From NCBI RefSeq assembly GCF_030704535.1, contig NC_081811.1:423501-487500 (forward strand): a stretch of DNA of 64,000 nucleotides, written 5' to 3'. A program made the translations under genes and the position numbers. The notes beneath the pieces were generated by a model. That model searched no databases, was not told the DNA's origin, and worked only from the letters and a program-made list of their open reading frames with translations. Source of the stretch: Vitis vinifera (taxonomy: Eukaryota; Streptophyta; Magnoliopsida; Vitales; Vitaceae). Below, piece by piece: positions 1 to 10,089 of the stretch (position 1 is its first letter; each line of letters starts with the position of its first letter).

Positions 1-1769
1 AAGGGCCTACTGCGGAGAGATATTGTTACTCCCTAAGATTTTGTTTTCACTGGTAAGAGTTTCTAAGTGCTGGCTGATGGAGAGTGCTCAAACTAGTTAT
101 GTTATATTCTTTTATGGCTCTTCTTTTAGTTGGGTACCACTCTGGCAGTCGTTTGAGTACATTGAAACAATATTGCTATTATAAGGACTAGAAAAATGAA
201 GTAAACAGACTTTTAGTAAATTATTCATAATAAGCTCCCAAACATTTATATTTTCTAGACAAATAACCTCTTATTTCTTGAATTTTTCTAGTAATTACTT
301 GACTTCTTGGTTTTTAATTATTATTCTCTAATTTTCACTAGGAGATTATTTATTTATCCATTTATTAGAATTCTCATATATACAGATACATGTTGTGTAT
401 TAGATATGCCTACTATGCTAAGTCTTTAGTTTATGGGTTGATACCACTTGTGGTAAGCCAAAAGTTTATTCATCGGTGAAGATGAAATTGTTTTTCACGG
501 TAGTGATATTGAAATCTTTCTTTCTAGACATCATTTTGTATGATATGGCACTCTTAATCTAGGACGCTGTCGATGTATTCTAGGCTTTCTCAATTCACTA
601 AGTTGCAGTTTTTCATTTTCTCTTCTCTTGTTGAGAAACCTGTTGTCTTTTTGTTTCTTTGCTTTCTGTATACTGTGCATGTTTATTGATTTTATCATCT
701 TCCTTTTTTCTTTGTGCAATAAATTGGTTATTCCATAAAGGAAAAAAAATAAAAACCAAAGGCCCATTTTTATAGGACTCTTTGTCATATTCTTGTTATG
801 TTCAGGCATTCCATTAATTTATACATACCAAAAGGCCCTTTTTTCTGTTACTAATATATACATATGTCATAGGTAATAAGAACATATTTTTTCTAATGTG
901 TTTGTAAATGATATTTTTGAACAATGAATGCATGAATGGAAATGGGGGGAAGACAACTTTATTGTACAGGAAATGTTTTGGTTGCTTTTATAGAACCTAG
1001 TGAGCTACTCTGAATTTCTGTGAAAGCAGCAAATACCACTTATATGAAGGAAGAGACAAATATAGCTTGAGCAATAACAGTCCCAGAGATGATTAAGAAA
1101 AAAGGAGGTTAAGCCTGTAAGACAATTTTGACAGATCCACCCAATTTGACCTTAGTCACCCATTAGATTACCAAAAACAGAGATCCAAATTCATTTCAAT
1201 ATTTGGATATCTGATTGATTCAGTGAGTTCTCCAAGTATATCGTATATGCTCATAGTGATGGACGCTTTCCGGATGCACCCAACTTGTTTCTATTTGCAC
1301 TAGTTTTAAATAAAAAGGCATTTCTTGTACACAAATATATGTGGATGTCTTGTGGGATATTCATCAAATGTGCTTCCTATTAATTGAGAGTGTCAGGTAT
1401 ATATAGATGTGCCCCACTGGAAGAGAATGCCAGCTTCAGATTATTTTGGCTTGTTTTCTTCTTCCAATCCAATCTCAATGCTCTAAGTTCTTCAATAAGG
1501 AAATTAGTAGTCCTTCGGCAATCCTTAAATCTATTTACATGTCTTTGTAAAATGTAACAATTGATGTGAGGCACCTTTGTCTTTCTGAAAATCAACTCTA
1601 TGGTGTCTCTTGAATTTGTTCTCCTGGTATTTTATAATATTTTATCAGGGAGGATTGCTGCTTTTGTAAATGACAGTTCCTTTCTGACAAGGAGTTGCTC
1701 ATAGCTCTGTTTTCTGTTTTGCAGGGATCACTTGATTATGATGGTTTAAGTCCTGTTTCATGGTGGTGA
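1..1769 (+). CDS. RPC8: RNA polymerase III subunit RPC8, copy 1, 3' end only
   Basis: Only the last exon is inside the window: 1725-1769, after an acceptor ending gcag, coding GSLDYDGLSPVSWW and a TGA stop. This matches the last exon of the complete copy at 37186-40564 except for one residue (S for G). Positions 1-1724 are the preceding intron; its first ~400 bases align with the last intron of the complete copy (about 40034-40370). This intron is longer than in copy 3, because 870-1690 carries sequence that recurs at 12040-12790 behind the broken copy 2. RPC8 (yeast Rpc25, plant NRPC7) pairs with RPC9 to form the polymerase III stalk. Whether this copy works cannot be judged from one exon. 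Confidence 0.75.
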
Positions 1770-2214
1770 TCTGTTAAAAGAAAAGGGAGAAGCATCAGGA
1801 ACAGTAAAGGAAATCATACCCCTAGCTTGATTTAAATTTTCTTATCATAGGAGATAAATATTAAATTTTAGAAACAGTTTCTCATTTTGATTGGAAGGGG
1901 AAACTGCTATTGACGTAGCTCTGGCTTTGGTCAAGAAGAAATATCATCAGCCGTGGAAATTTTGCTCAAATTTAAAAGCACATTTGGCAATTTTATTTTA
2001 TTTTAATAGAAAACAGTTTTTAAAAAATTTGCTCTAAAAATGGGTTGTCTTCTGATGATAACGTATTTAAATTGCTTTGGGTTGTTTTATGGGGGGTTAT
2101 TATAAATATGAAGAATAACTGAAAATAAAATATCATAAATAAAAGTTAATTTTAAGAAATATTTGGAAACATAAAAAATGGTAGGAGAATATTCCAAGTT
2201 TTCAAATAAACTTT
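1770..2214. other. AT-rich intergenic DNA
   Basis: This is the 3' flank of RPC8 copy 1. No coding region, RNA gene or repeat boundary is recognisable. Confidence 0.6.
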
Positions 2215-3535
2215 TATTCCATGAATATAGTTTTTGAAAATGTTCCAAAACAAGTCAAAAAGGTTCAATATAAGATTGAATTAGGTTTGGTTGAGACTTC
2301 ATTGAATAGCTTTTATTTATTTGTGTATTATTATTGTAATTATTTATATTATTAAGTAAAAACTATGTGAGCTAGAAATCTTATGAGAATTTGCTCAAGA
2401 AATTGAATGTTGATAATTCAAGAAAAAAAAATAGTATCTCATCAAACTTTTGTGGTGGCCCATATACTCATTATCTTTGATCATATACTTCTTCTACCTA
2501 TTTTATAGTACTTCGTGTTGTTATTCTACTTCATTATTAGTTGATTTGTTTATCCATACTGTTTTTGTAGATTGTCTATAGCATTCCGCCTTGTAGAATA
2601 GAAAAAAAAAACTTTTAATGGGTTCTAAAAATATCAATCCCAAGGTTTATTAAAAAAAATTGTTAATTATAATAATAAAAACTATAATTGTAAGTCTTAT
2701 TAGTTTTAATAATTTAAAATTTCAAAATATTGGAAAATGTTCTAAGACTGCTAAACAGGGTTTAAGATAAGATTGAATTGGACTTGATTGAGGTTTCACT
2801 AAGTGATTATTTTTATTTATTGGTTTATTATTGTTATTATTTTTATTAATAAACAAAAACTATGTGAGCTAGAAACCTAAAGGTGAGAATTAGTACAAGA
2901 AATTAAATGTTGAGAATTTGCAAAGTATCTTTTGAAGTTTTTTGTGATCATCCATAAACTCTTTCTTCCTTATACATACACTTCTTCAACCTTTTTTTTC
3001 CATGTTTTATAGAGTTATTTATTTCTTTTGTTTGGCTTCATTGTACTTCACATTGTTATTTTACTTCATTTATTTATCCGTACTATTTTTTTCATAGATC
3101 TTGAGTAGGGTTCGATGTTATAGATTTTTTCTTAAAAAAATTAGAAAAATCTTTCAAAGAGTTTTTAAAATATCAATCCCAAGTTTTATTAATTTTAATA
3201 ATAAAAATTACAAATATAAGTCTTATTAATTTTAATAATTTAAATAATATGATAAGAAAAAAAGTTCAAAGTATTTGAAAGATCTCATTCCTAATATTAA
3301 AACTTTGTGTCAACACTTGAAAATTATTAAATATTTCTAGTCTTTCTAACCCTTGAAATTTTTTATTTTTTAAAAATTAAAAATACTATAAACACTTTTA
3401 AAAATTACTATCAAACATATTTTTATTTTACATATAAGAATCAAAACTAGCACTAATAACCGTCTCTAACCTATTCCCTTTCCTATATCCTTTTACCCTT
3501 TGAACAACAATCGAAAGCAGGCATACAAGTAGGTT

Positions 3536-3810
3536 AGTTGGTGATATCATGTCACTTCTTTGGTTCTATTTCTCATTCTTTCTAACTTGCTCCTCCGAAA
3601 CCAAGGTTGAAAAGATTGAAAAAATCAATCATTCACAACCAGTGATAAAGGACCCACAAACAAATGGTCAAATGGAAGTCGTAAATTGCTATTTGGGAAA
3701 TTGGTTGAGAAGTATTGCAGGGGAAAAAACAACCACTCAGTACTAGGGGATCTGGCGATACCCCAAGTGGAATTCACTTATGACAATTTGATAAATTGGT
3801 CAATGCAACT
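3536..3810 (+). pseudogene. Ty3/gypsy integrase relic
   Basis: One frame reads DPQTNGQMEVVN followed by YLGNWLRSIAGEK, the hallmark of the C-terminal part of plant Ty3/gypsy integrases (usual form HPQTDGQTEVVNR.LGN.LR). After a frame change the next family motif follows as GDLAIPQVEFTYDN (usual form WD..LPQAEFAYN). Only this short piece remains, with at least one frameshift and no flanking pol domains or recognisable LTRs. It is a dead fragment lying between units of the ~500-bp repeat. Confidence 0.8.
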
Positions 3811-4426
3811 CAAAAAAGTTTAATATAAGATTAAATTAGACTTGATCAAGGTTCCATAAAATACTTATTATTTGTTTGCATAAGACAGTGAATGTTAAGA
3901 ATATACAAAACAATACAAATTTACATATATATACACTAATACACAAAAAGTTAAAAATTAACATAAAAAACTTCACTGTGTAATAAACTTTTTTTGATGA
4001 CTCATAAACTTTTTCTTTTCTCATTCGCACGCTTCTTAGTTCTTTGACCTCCTTTTCTATATTTTATAAAGTTTTTTTGTTTCTTTTTCTTAGTCCATAG
4101 TACTTCATATTATTATTTTACTTCATATATTTACCCATATTATTTTTTTTCATGGATCTTATAGGATTCAGTATTATAGAAAATTTCTTAAAAAATTAGA
4201 ATAAGAAAAAACTTTCAAAGAGTTTTAAAGATACAATCCCAAGTTTTATTAAAAAGACAATTATTTTAATAATAAAATATTACAAATATAAGCCTTATTA
4301 GTTTTAATAATTTAAAAAATATAATAAAAAAATTCAAAGGATTCAAAAATGTTCCCATATAGCTCAAAAATGTTTATTATAAGATTGAATTAGAGTTAGT
4401 TGAGGTTTTATTAAACAATTATTTAT

Positions 4427-4430
<4 letters not shown>

Positions 4431-4466
<36 letters not shown>
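4431..4466. repeat. (AT)n microsatellite
   Basis: About 18 uninterrupted AT dinucleotides inside the fourth ~500-bp repeat unit. Similar AT tracts occur at 4797-4820 and 9475-9505. Confidence 0.95.
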
Positions 4467-4469
<3 letters not shown>

Positions 4470-5713
4470 TATGTGTGTGTGATTTAGAAATCAAATGGTG
4501 AGAATTTGTACAAGAAATCAAATGTTAAGAATTTACAAAATAACATAAATTTGTGATGATCATAAACTCTTTTTATTTGTGCATACACTTCTTTAACTTT
4601 CTATAAAGGTTTTTACTTCCTGTCTCCTACTTCATAACGTAAGAGGCATTTGTATTTTATGCAAGCATGCATGTCTACTTTATCTATGGAGAACTTTTTT
4701 GGGTGGCAGGTGTTTGAGGCAACCTTTCAAAGGAATTTTCTTAATGATTGCGAATCTCATTCCTCATTACTGTATCCTTGGAGTTTAATTAAACTAATAT
4801 ATATATATATATATATATATTTTAAAACTCCCTTACATTCTCTTTGCCGGCCTCCCAATTTGGTTAAGCCCTTTGTTTTATGTTACTTTAACTCTTTAGA
4901 CCCCTCTCCCTTTTTATTGGATCCATATATCCGAGGGTTTCATCAAGGAATATGAAGCAATATTTAAAAAAAAGAAAAAAAAGAAATAGAGAGATTGAAG
5001 ATCTACTTAACTTTTGGATTAATTGGAATCAATGGGATATCTGATACGCTTACTTTCCCTTTCAGCTTACTTGCCTAAGTTGCTCTCTAAGATGCGGATC
5101 CTCATTCCTCCCCCTTTTTATTTTGGTCTTCAAATTTCATGGCTCGTAACCGTTTCTCAATATTATTATTATATTAATTTCCATAACAGCCCACGCCGGA
5201 GCGTTCTCTCCTTGTAACTTCTTCCGTTAGCGGCGGTCTCTTTTAACTTCTTTTTTTTTTCTCGATTTTCACGCACAGTGGGTCACCCGCAATCAAAAAC
5301 ACTTCAGGGCTTGTTCAGCCGCAGTTTTTAAAAATAGGTCTTGGTTGAGAATTTGAAATGTGGTCGGTATTATATGTAATGTTTTATTTCTGATTTTTTT
5401 TTTAATATTTATATAATTATTCTTTAAAATGGTTTTTAAAACAAGTGAAATCAAATTCATAAAATGTTTTCATTTTTTTTAAAAAAAAAAACGAAACCTA
5501 TTCTACTCTCAATAACAATTCTTAAACCCTTTTGGGTTTAAATGAATTTTACGCATGAAAGCATACACTTAGGCATATTCTAAAACATTTGTCTCTCATG
5601 CTTCATCTAGAAATTTGTTTAAAAAAAAAAATTATTTGAACTCTAAACTCTTAAGTTTTAGAAATAACATTTTCAACCATTTGAAAAAAAAATTTATAAA
5701 GTTAACTTGAACT

Positions 5714-6215
5714 CAAAATATGTCCAAAATCTATATTCTTTTATTACTAAAATCATATTTGACCCAATATTATTTAAAACATCAAAATCTTGTATCATCC
5801 CGTGATGTTACATTATATGTGTGAAGGATGGTGGCCTTATTCATTACGTCTACCACGCATTCAAATCTTTTGAAAAAGTACCAATTTTTTAAAGAAAAAC
5901 AAATTGTAAGAATAAAGTGAATTGCAACATGATTGTTTTTTATTTTTTGAAAAACAAATATCATAAGGCTAGTTTGATCTCAAAACATGTATAAAACCTA
6001 TATTTTATTTTACTAAGATCTAATTTGACCCTAATTCTTTAAGACATTGAAGTCTTTTATTTCCCGGTGATGTTTCATTACATGTGTGAAAGATGGTAAC
6101 CTTATTCATTATGTCTCATACTCATTGGGTTTTTTGGAACAATAATTTTTTTTTTAAAGAAAAACAAATTGTAGGAATATATTGAGTTACAAAATAATTG
6201 TACAAATCATGCTTT
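5714..6215. repeat. Local ~266-bp tandem duplication
   Basis: The segment starting 'tcaaaatatgtccaaaa' at 5714 is followed by a diverged second copy starting 'tcaaaacatgtataaaa' near 5980. Both contain 'tgatgtt.cattat.tgtgtgaa.gatgg' and end in an A/T-rich 'aagaaaaacaaattgta' motif. No coding potential is evident. Confidence 0.65.
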
Positions 6216-6803
6216 TAGGATGGAAACTTTTTAATTTTTTTTCATATATGGCAAGACCAATACTAGGAGATGCGATTTTAAGCTAATTTAAAAAATATAG
6301 GTAAAATTGACACTAACGATATTGATTCTTTATTTTATTCTAAAATCAATATTAACAAATATAATTTTGTTGACAATAATAATTGTTTTAACTTATAAAA
6401 CTTCACACTATAAACAACGATAGCATATACAATCTTATTTTATGTATTAAAACTAACATTGGCAACATTGGTCGTTTCGTTCATAAAATTTCTCACTAAA
6501 ATCATAGTTTTATGATGAAGATTAGAAGGGAAAAATGGTCCCAAAAACATACGTTCCACCCTATTCTTGGAATATTATTTTATAAAATCATTATATTTTC
6601 CAAAAAGTCTACCAATGTCTTATAAGAAAGGGCTTTAACTATCTTATCATGTCACATCACAATGAAAAGTTACCATGAATTCTCATTCTTTGAACATCAT
6701 GTCAGTCTTAGTCCCAAATTGGAAATATTCTTCCACTTTCCGTCCCCATAGATTTTTGTGAATTCATGAGGTTCCTCTGGCTTTCTATTTTCACTCCTAA
6801 TTG

Positions 6804-7010
6804 ATGACAAAGAATCTATTCATTTTTCTACCGTTCCTTCTTCTACTTGTTCTTCCCTGTGGAGCACAATCCTCAAGGAATCCATTCATTTTTCTACTGT
6901 TCCTTCTTCTACTTTTTCTACCCTGTGCAGCACAAGCCTCAAGGTTATCGGTTTTTTCATACAAACGCCAGGGATCTACTCTCTTGGGCGGTTGCGTAGT
7001 GAACGGTTAG
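6804..7010 (+). CDS. Short ORF with a duplicated signal-peptide-like segment (hypothetical)
   Basis: Starting at ATG 6804 the frame encodes a 68-residue product whose first part is a strongly hydrophobic, leader-like run (MTKNLFIFLPFLLLLVLP, then CGAQ). The same segment is then repeated in frame (NPFIFLLFLLLLFLPCAAQ). The DNA is an obvious ~66-bp direct duplication. The corresponding place in unit B (22811-22903) has a single leader, MITKNPFIFLLFLLLLFFPC, and stops after 30 residues. The leader is therefore conserved between the two units but the remainder is not. It may be a remnant of an older secreted-peptide gene or an untranslated upstream ORF. It lies about 150 bp before the TATA box of peptide gene 1. 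Confidence 0.3.
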   Translation: MTKNLFIFLPFLLLLVLPCGAQSSRNPFIFLLFLLLLFLPCAAQASRLSVFSYKRQGSTLLGGCVVNG

Positions 7011-7160
7011 ATTAGCTGCAGCCAATACTCGGATCACTCTACCCAGAGCCCCCAAACATTCCTCATTATAGGGCGTTTACGTACCCAAATCTAGCTTATA
7101 CCCAAAGCTCCCGAACACTGTCCACTAGTCCCACCGGTGCAGATTTACAGTGCATTTGTC

Positions 7161-7167
7161 TATAAAA
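7161..7167 (+). promoter_or_regulatory. TATA box of peptide gene 1
   Basis: TATAAAA lies 60 bp before ATG 7221 and is kept at the same place in the second copy (23094-23100, 60 bp before ATG 23154). Transcription would be expected to begin about 30 bp downstream. An earlier in-frame ATG at 7137 lies upstream of this TATA box and so should not be in the transcript. Confidence 0.7.
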
Positions 7168-7220
7168 CCCAACCACCCCCTCCCCATCCATCACTCATGA
7201 TTTTACACTCATATTACAAC

Positions 7221-7898
7221 ATGGAGTTGTTCAACAAAGTCATCAGTTGGGTCTGGGTCTCCTTCTCAATCTCTGTCTGGTTCATTCTCACCACAGCTCT
7301 TGTGGGAGGTGCTAGGGTTGATAGCAGTCTTAAGTACGATGCTTTAATGGCTAAAGGTCCAGTCCCTCCTTCTGCTGCTTCTTCCTGTACCCATATAGGT
7401 GGTGGCAAAGGAGGTGACAACCGCCCATGCCCCCCATCCACTCGTCAGGACGCTGTTTTAATGGCAAAAGCCCCAGTCCCTCCTTCTGCCGCTTCTTCCT
7501 GCACCCATATAGGTGGCGAAAAGGGAGGTGACCATCGCCCATGCCCCCCATCCACTCATCAGGACGCTGTTTTAATGGCAAAAGCTTCAGTCCCTCCTTC
7601 TGCCGCTTCTTCCTGCACCCATACAAGCGGCGGCAGTGGAGGTGACCATCGCCCATGCCCCCAATCCACTCATCAGGACGCTGTTTTAATGGGAAAAGCT
7701 CCAGTCCCTCCTTCTGCTGCTTCTTCCTGTACCCATATAGGTGGCGGCAATGGAGGTGACCATCGCCCATGCCCTCCATCCACTCGCCAGGACGCTGTTT
7801 TAATGGCAAAAGCTCCAGTCCCTCCTTCTTCTGCTTCTTCCAGTACCCACAAAGGAGGTGACCATCATAGTCCATGCTCCCCATCCACTCTTCAATGA
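7221..7898 (+). CDS. Secreted multi-repeat peptide precursor, copy 1 (intact)
   Basis: The product is 225 aa. Residues 1-~32 form a signal peptide (MELFNKVISW, then a hydrophobic stretch ending LTTALVGGA). After a short linker (RVDSSLKYDALMA) come five direct repeats of 38 residues (114 bp), starting at DNA position 7353. Each consists of K(A/G)PVPPSAASSCTH, a Gly-rich piece with D(N/H)RPC, then PPSTRQDAVLMA. Units 1-4 are near identical; unit 5 is shortened and has lost its first Cys. Each intact unit has two Cys, so one disulphide per unit is possible. The PVPPSA(A)S core resembles the PIPPSAPS core of IDA/IDL signalling peptides, and a run of copies in one precursor recalls multi-peptide prohormones. 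That functional reading is inference. The ATG was chosen because it follows the TATA box and gives a clean signal peptide. It lies between RPC8 copies 1 and 2, and a decayed duplicate lies at 23154-24051. Confidence 0.75.
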   Translation: MELFNKVISWVWVSFSISVWFILTTALVGGARVDSSLKYDALMAKGPVPPSAASSCTHIGGGKGGDNRPCPPSTRQDAVLMAKAPVPPSAASSCTHIGGEKGGDHRPCPPSTHQDAVLMAKASVPPSAASSCTHTSGGSGGDHRPCPQSTHQDAVLMGKAPVPPSAASSCTHIGGGNGGDHRPCPPSTRQDAVLMAKAPVPPSSASSSTHKGGDHHSPCSPSTLQ

Positions 7899-8159
7899 TG
7901 CCGATAGGCTTCTTCGGTTCTTCGGGCTTTACCACTCCTCCTAAATCTTGTGTGTGTTTGTGATAATGATGATATTATGGGTTATTTTTGAGCTTTCAAC
8001 AACGATGTTATTTTAATTTTATGTCAATCATATAATAAGATTGCGAACTGGTTTTTTTTTTGTTTTTTTTTTGGGTCTCTTGATCAAATTTTTTCTTCTT
8101 TCATCTGTCATGATTTTTTTTGTTCTTTTTTTCCTTCTTCTTCCCACGTTTCTTCCGGA

Positions 8160-8920
8160 CGGACGTGGAAGAAGTTGGCGCGCGTGATTTTACGCGAGGT
8201 GGAAACGCGTAGTATTAGAAAATTGTACATGTATAAGTACCTGTTTGGCTGTAATAAATGGTACCGATACCGTGATCGGTTGGAGCCTTTTTATTGGAAA
8301 GTGAAGGTTGAAGAAGAGGTAGAGATGAGCCCTGGCCCCTGGCTTCCTTCGGAGCTCTGACTTCTAAGATGGTGCGTGTTTCTTTCTTATTGATTTTTTT
8401 TTCTCAGTTGAATTTCTTCAAAAAGAATTTGTGCAGAAATGGCGGATCGATCAAGGAAATGGTGATGCTGGCCGTGAATTGGAGGTAGCCTCCATCTTTC
8501 CCCTCTCTCTCAACATGTACAGAATTTTCCTTCGTTTTCTTTTCTCTGTTAATCTCTGTTTCTGATTGATTTGTAGCTTCAGATTTTACCGATGTTGAGA
8601 TCGGTGTTTCTAGATCTGCAATTTTGCAGGAGTCGGGCTTCGAATTTCTGCGTAATTTGGCCCCTTTTTTTCAACAATTTGTGCAGAATGGTGGAATTGG
8701 ACAACAAGGTGGCAAAAGCCTACCTTCGATTTGAAAGTGAATGGGCAAAAATTTTGCTGCTCCTTAGATCTGCAATTTCACTATCATTTCTCCCTAAAAA
8801 TTATGCAGAAATGGTGAGAAATCGAAGAAATGCTGCTACTGGCCGGGTCACCTGATCTTTCTGTACAAAATTTTCTTTTTCTCTGTTTTTAGATCGGAAA
8901 ATGCCTCTCCACTGAAAAAG
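8160..8920. other. Conserved block between peptide gene and RPC8, unit A
   Basis: This block is closely repeated at about 24290-25060 in unit B. It carries several 'gtgcagaa.tgg' strings (for example near 8430, 8680 and 8805) set in pyrimidine-rich stretches, which look like 3' splice sites. A string of short open stretches follows (one at 8175-8360, another at 8592-8855). None has a recognisable domain, and the reading frames are not kept between the two copies. It may be an untranslated, spliced RNA or the remains of an unknown gene. Confidence 0.35.
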
Positions 8921-9140
8921 TCAAGAAGAATACGTTATACATGAGAGTTAGTCCCTCGAAAAGGAGTTCTTTAAAGGCATGTTTGGTGGAACACCAGAGT
9001 GCTCAACTTAAATAATTAGGGTACAATCGAGTCTAAAATTTTGGACCTGCTCAGCTTAATCCAAATTTCATGTCTATGGACAAATTTTCAAACTGCTACT
9101 TCGAAGCCATATTAATAACAATTTTGATAACATAATGCAT

Positions 9141-9473
9141 AATGATTAGGGTAGGCTATAGAAGAAAATTTTATGGTTTCATTATAGAAAATTTAATACA
9201 ACTACAATAAGTTAGATGTGACGTGTTTTTAAATTATTTAACCAGTTAAAATAATCGAAATAAATGAGAGAAGAAAAAAATGAAGAAAAATAAAAAAATA
9301 TATTTATTTATATCATATTGGTTAATGAAAGCAAGGATTACGTAAAAAAAAATATAATTTTCTTATATTTGATTCAAATATATTTAAAGTTAGTTAAAAA
9401 ATTTTAAATTATTTAATAAAAAAAAAAAGGAAATAGTCCATAGATATATGTAAAAATAATTTATTATGTTTGA

Positions 9474-9507
<34 letters not shown>

Positions 9508-10080
9508 CTAGTTTTTCATTTTTATTATTTTTAATCAAACAATATTTAAATTAATAAATTAATTTTATATATTTTTTCAAACTCATTTCACTTCTTTTTC
9601 TTCTTGCACATAAAGTTGAAATAATTTAAAAATAAACAAAATCATTTGAATAAAATTTTAAAATCATACCAAATTATTATATTAGTTTATTAAATACTTA
9701 AATTAATATTTTACATTTATTTTAAGTATTTACGTCTCATCATTAGTATATATTCCTCACGTTATAAAGAAGGTATTCGAAATAATGGTGTTGTGAGAAA
9801 AAAGAATTTATTAATCGTAATAAAACTTATTTAAATATTTAATTTAGGAATAGCATTTTAAAGCCTTAGTTTATATGTTTTTAGTTTTATTATTAAAATT
9901 ATTCACTTTGATATAATTTTTACAAAATAAAATAACTTAATAATGAAAACACTGAGAGGAAATTGGATACCAATTTTTTTTAGAATAGAAAACCTCATCT
10001 TTTATAGTTTTAAGAATAGAAAAATTATGTATGTTTTTTTGTTGGGTAGTATATATATTTTTTATTTTTTATTCTTATAA
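9141..10080. other. AT-rich intergenic DNA
   Basis: Very AT-rich, with an (AT)n tract at 9475-9505. Parts align with 25300-26090 and 36800-37020, that is, both sides of the Copia insertion in unit B. No genes were seen. Confidence 0.6.
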
Positions 10081-10089
10081 TTAAACAGT

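Larger units (their letters stand above)
2215..4625. repeat. Diverged ~500-560-bp repeat, about four units
   Basis: A block beginning near a 'taagattgaatta'-like string recurs at about 2266, 2765, 3819 and 4377. Each is followed by a T-rich stretch, a 'gtgagctagaaatc' / 'acaagaaatcaaatgtt' segment and a closing segment near 'atcaatcccaagttttatt'. Units are roughly 2215-2720, 2721-3275, 3800-4335 and a partial 4336-4625. They are clearly related but heavily diverged. The third junction is widened by the Ty3/gypsy relic at 3536-3810. The units could be old tandem copies or remnants of a retroelement LTR. Confidence 0.6.
4640..9140. repeat. Tandem duplication unit, copy A (peptide-gene block)
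   Basis: Sequence from the 'gagaactttt ttgggtgg' stretch near 4690 through the peptide gene to about 9140 recurs, diverged, at about 13115-14842 plus 22693-25290. The second copy is split by the Mutator-like element. Shared landmarks are the pre-gene block, the TATA box, the peptide gene, and the downstream 'ttctttaaaggcatgtttgg' segment (about 8960 and 25110). Copy A also contains an internal direct duplication of about 266 bp at 5714-6215. The RPC8 copies flank this block on both sides, so the full duplicated unit was RPC8 plus peptide gene. Confidence 0.85.

Noticed and set aside
4650..4955. ORF of 101 aa and its partial counterpart at 13170-13406
   Set aside because: The frames share a few residues because the DNA is duplicated, but they diverge by frameshifts and include an AT microsatellite; no domain.
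7137..7220. Upstream in-frame ATG extending peptide gene 1 by 28 residues
   Set aside because: It lies before the TATA box and would place a Pro-rich stretch ahead of the signal peptide.
7351..7935. Long minus-strand open frame (194 aa) opposite peptide gene 1, and a similar one at 23278-23706
   Set aside because: The 114-bp repeat period is a multiple of three, so any stop-free antisense frame of one unit stays open through all units. No signal peptide, promoter or domain is seen, and the plus-strand gene explains it.
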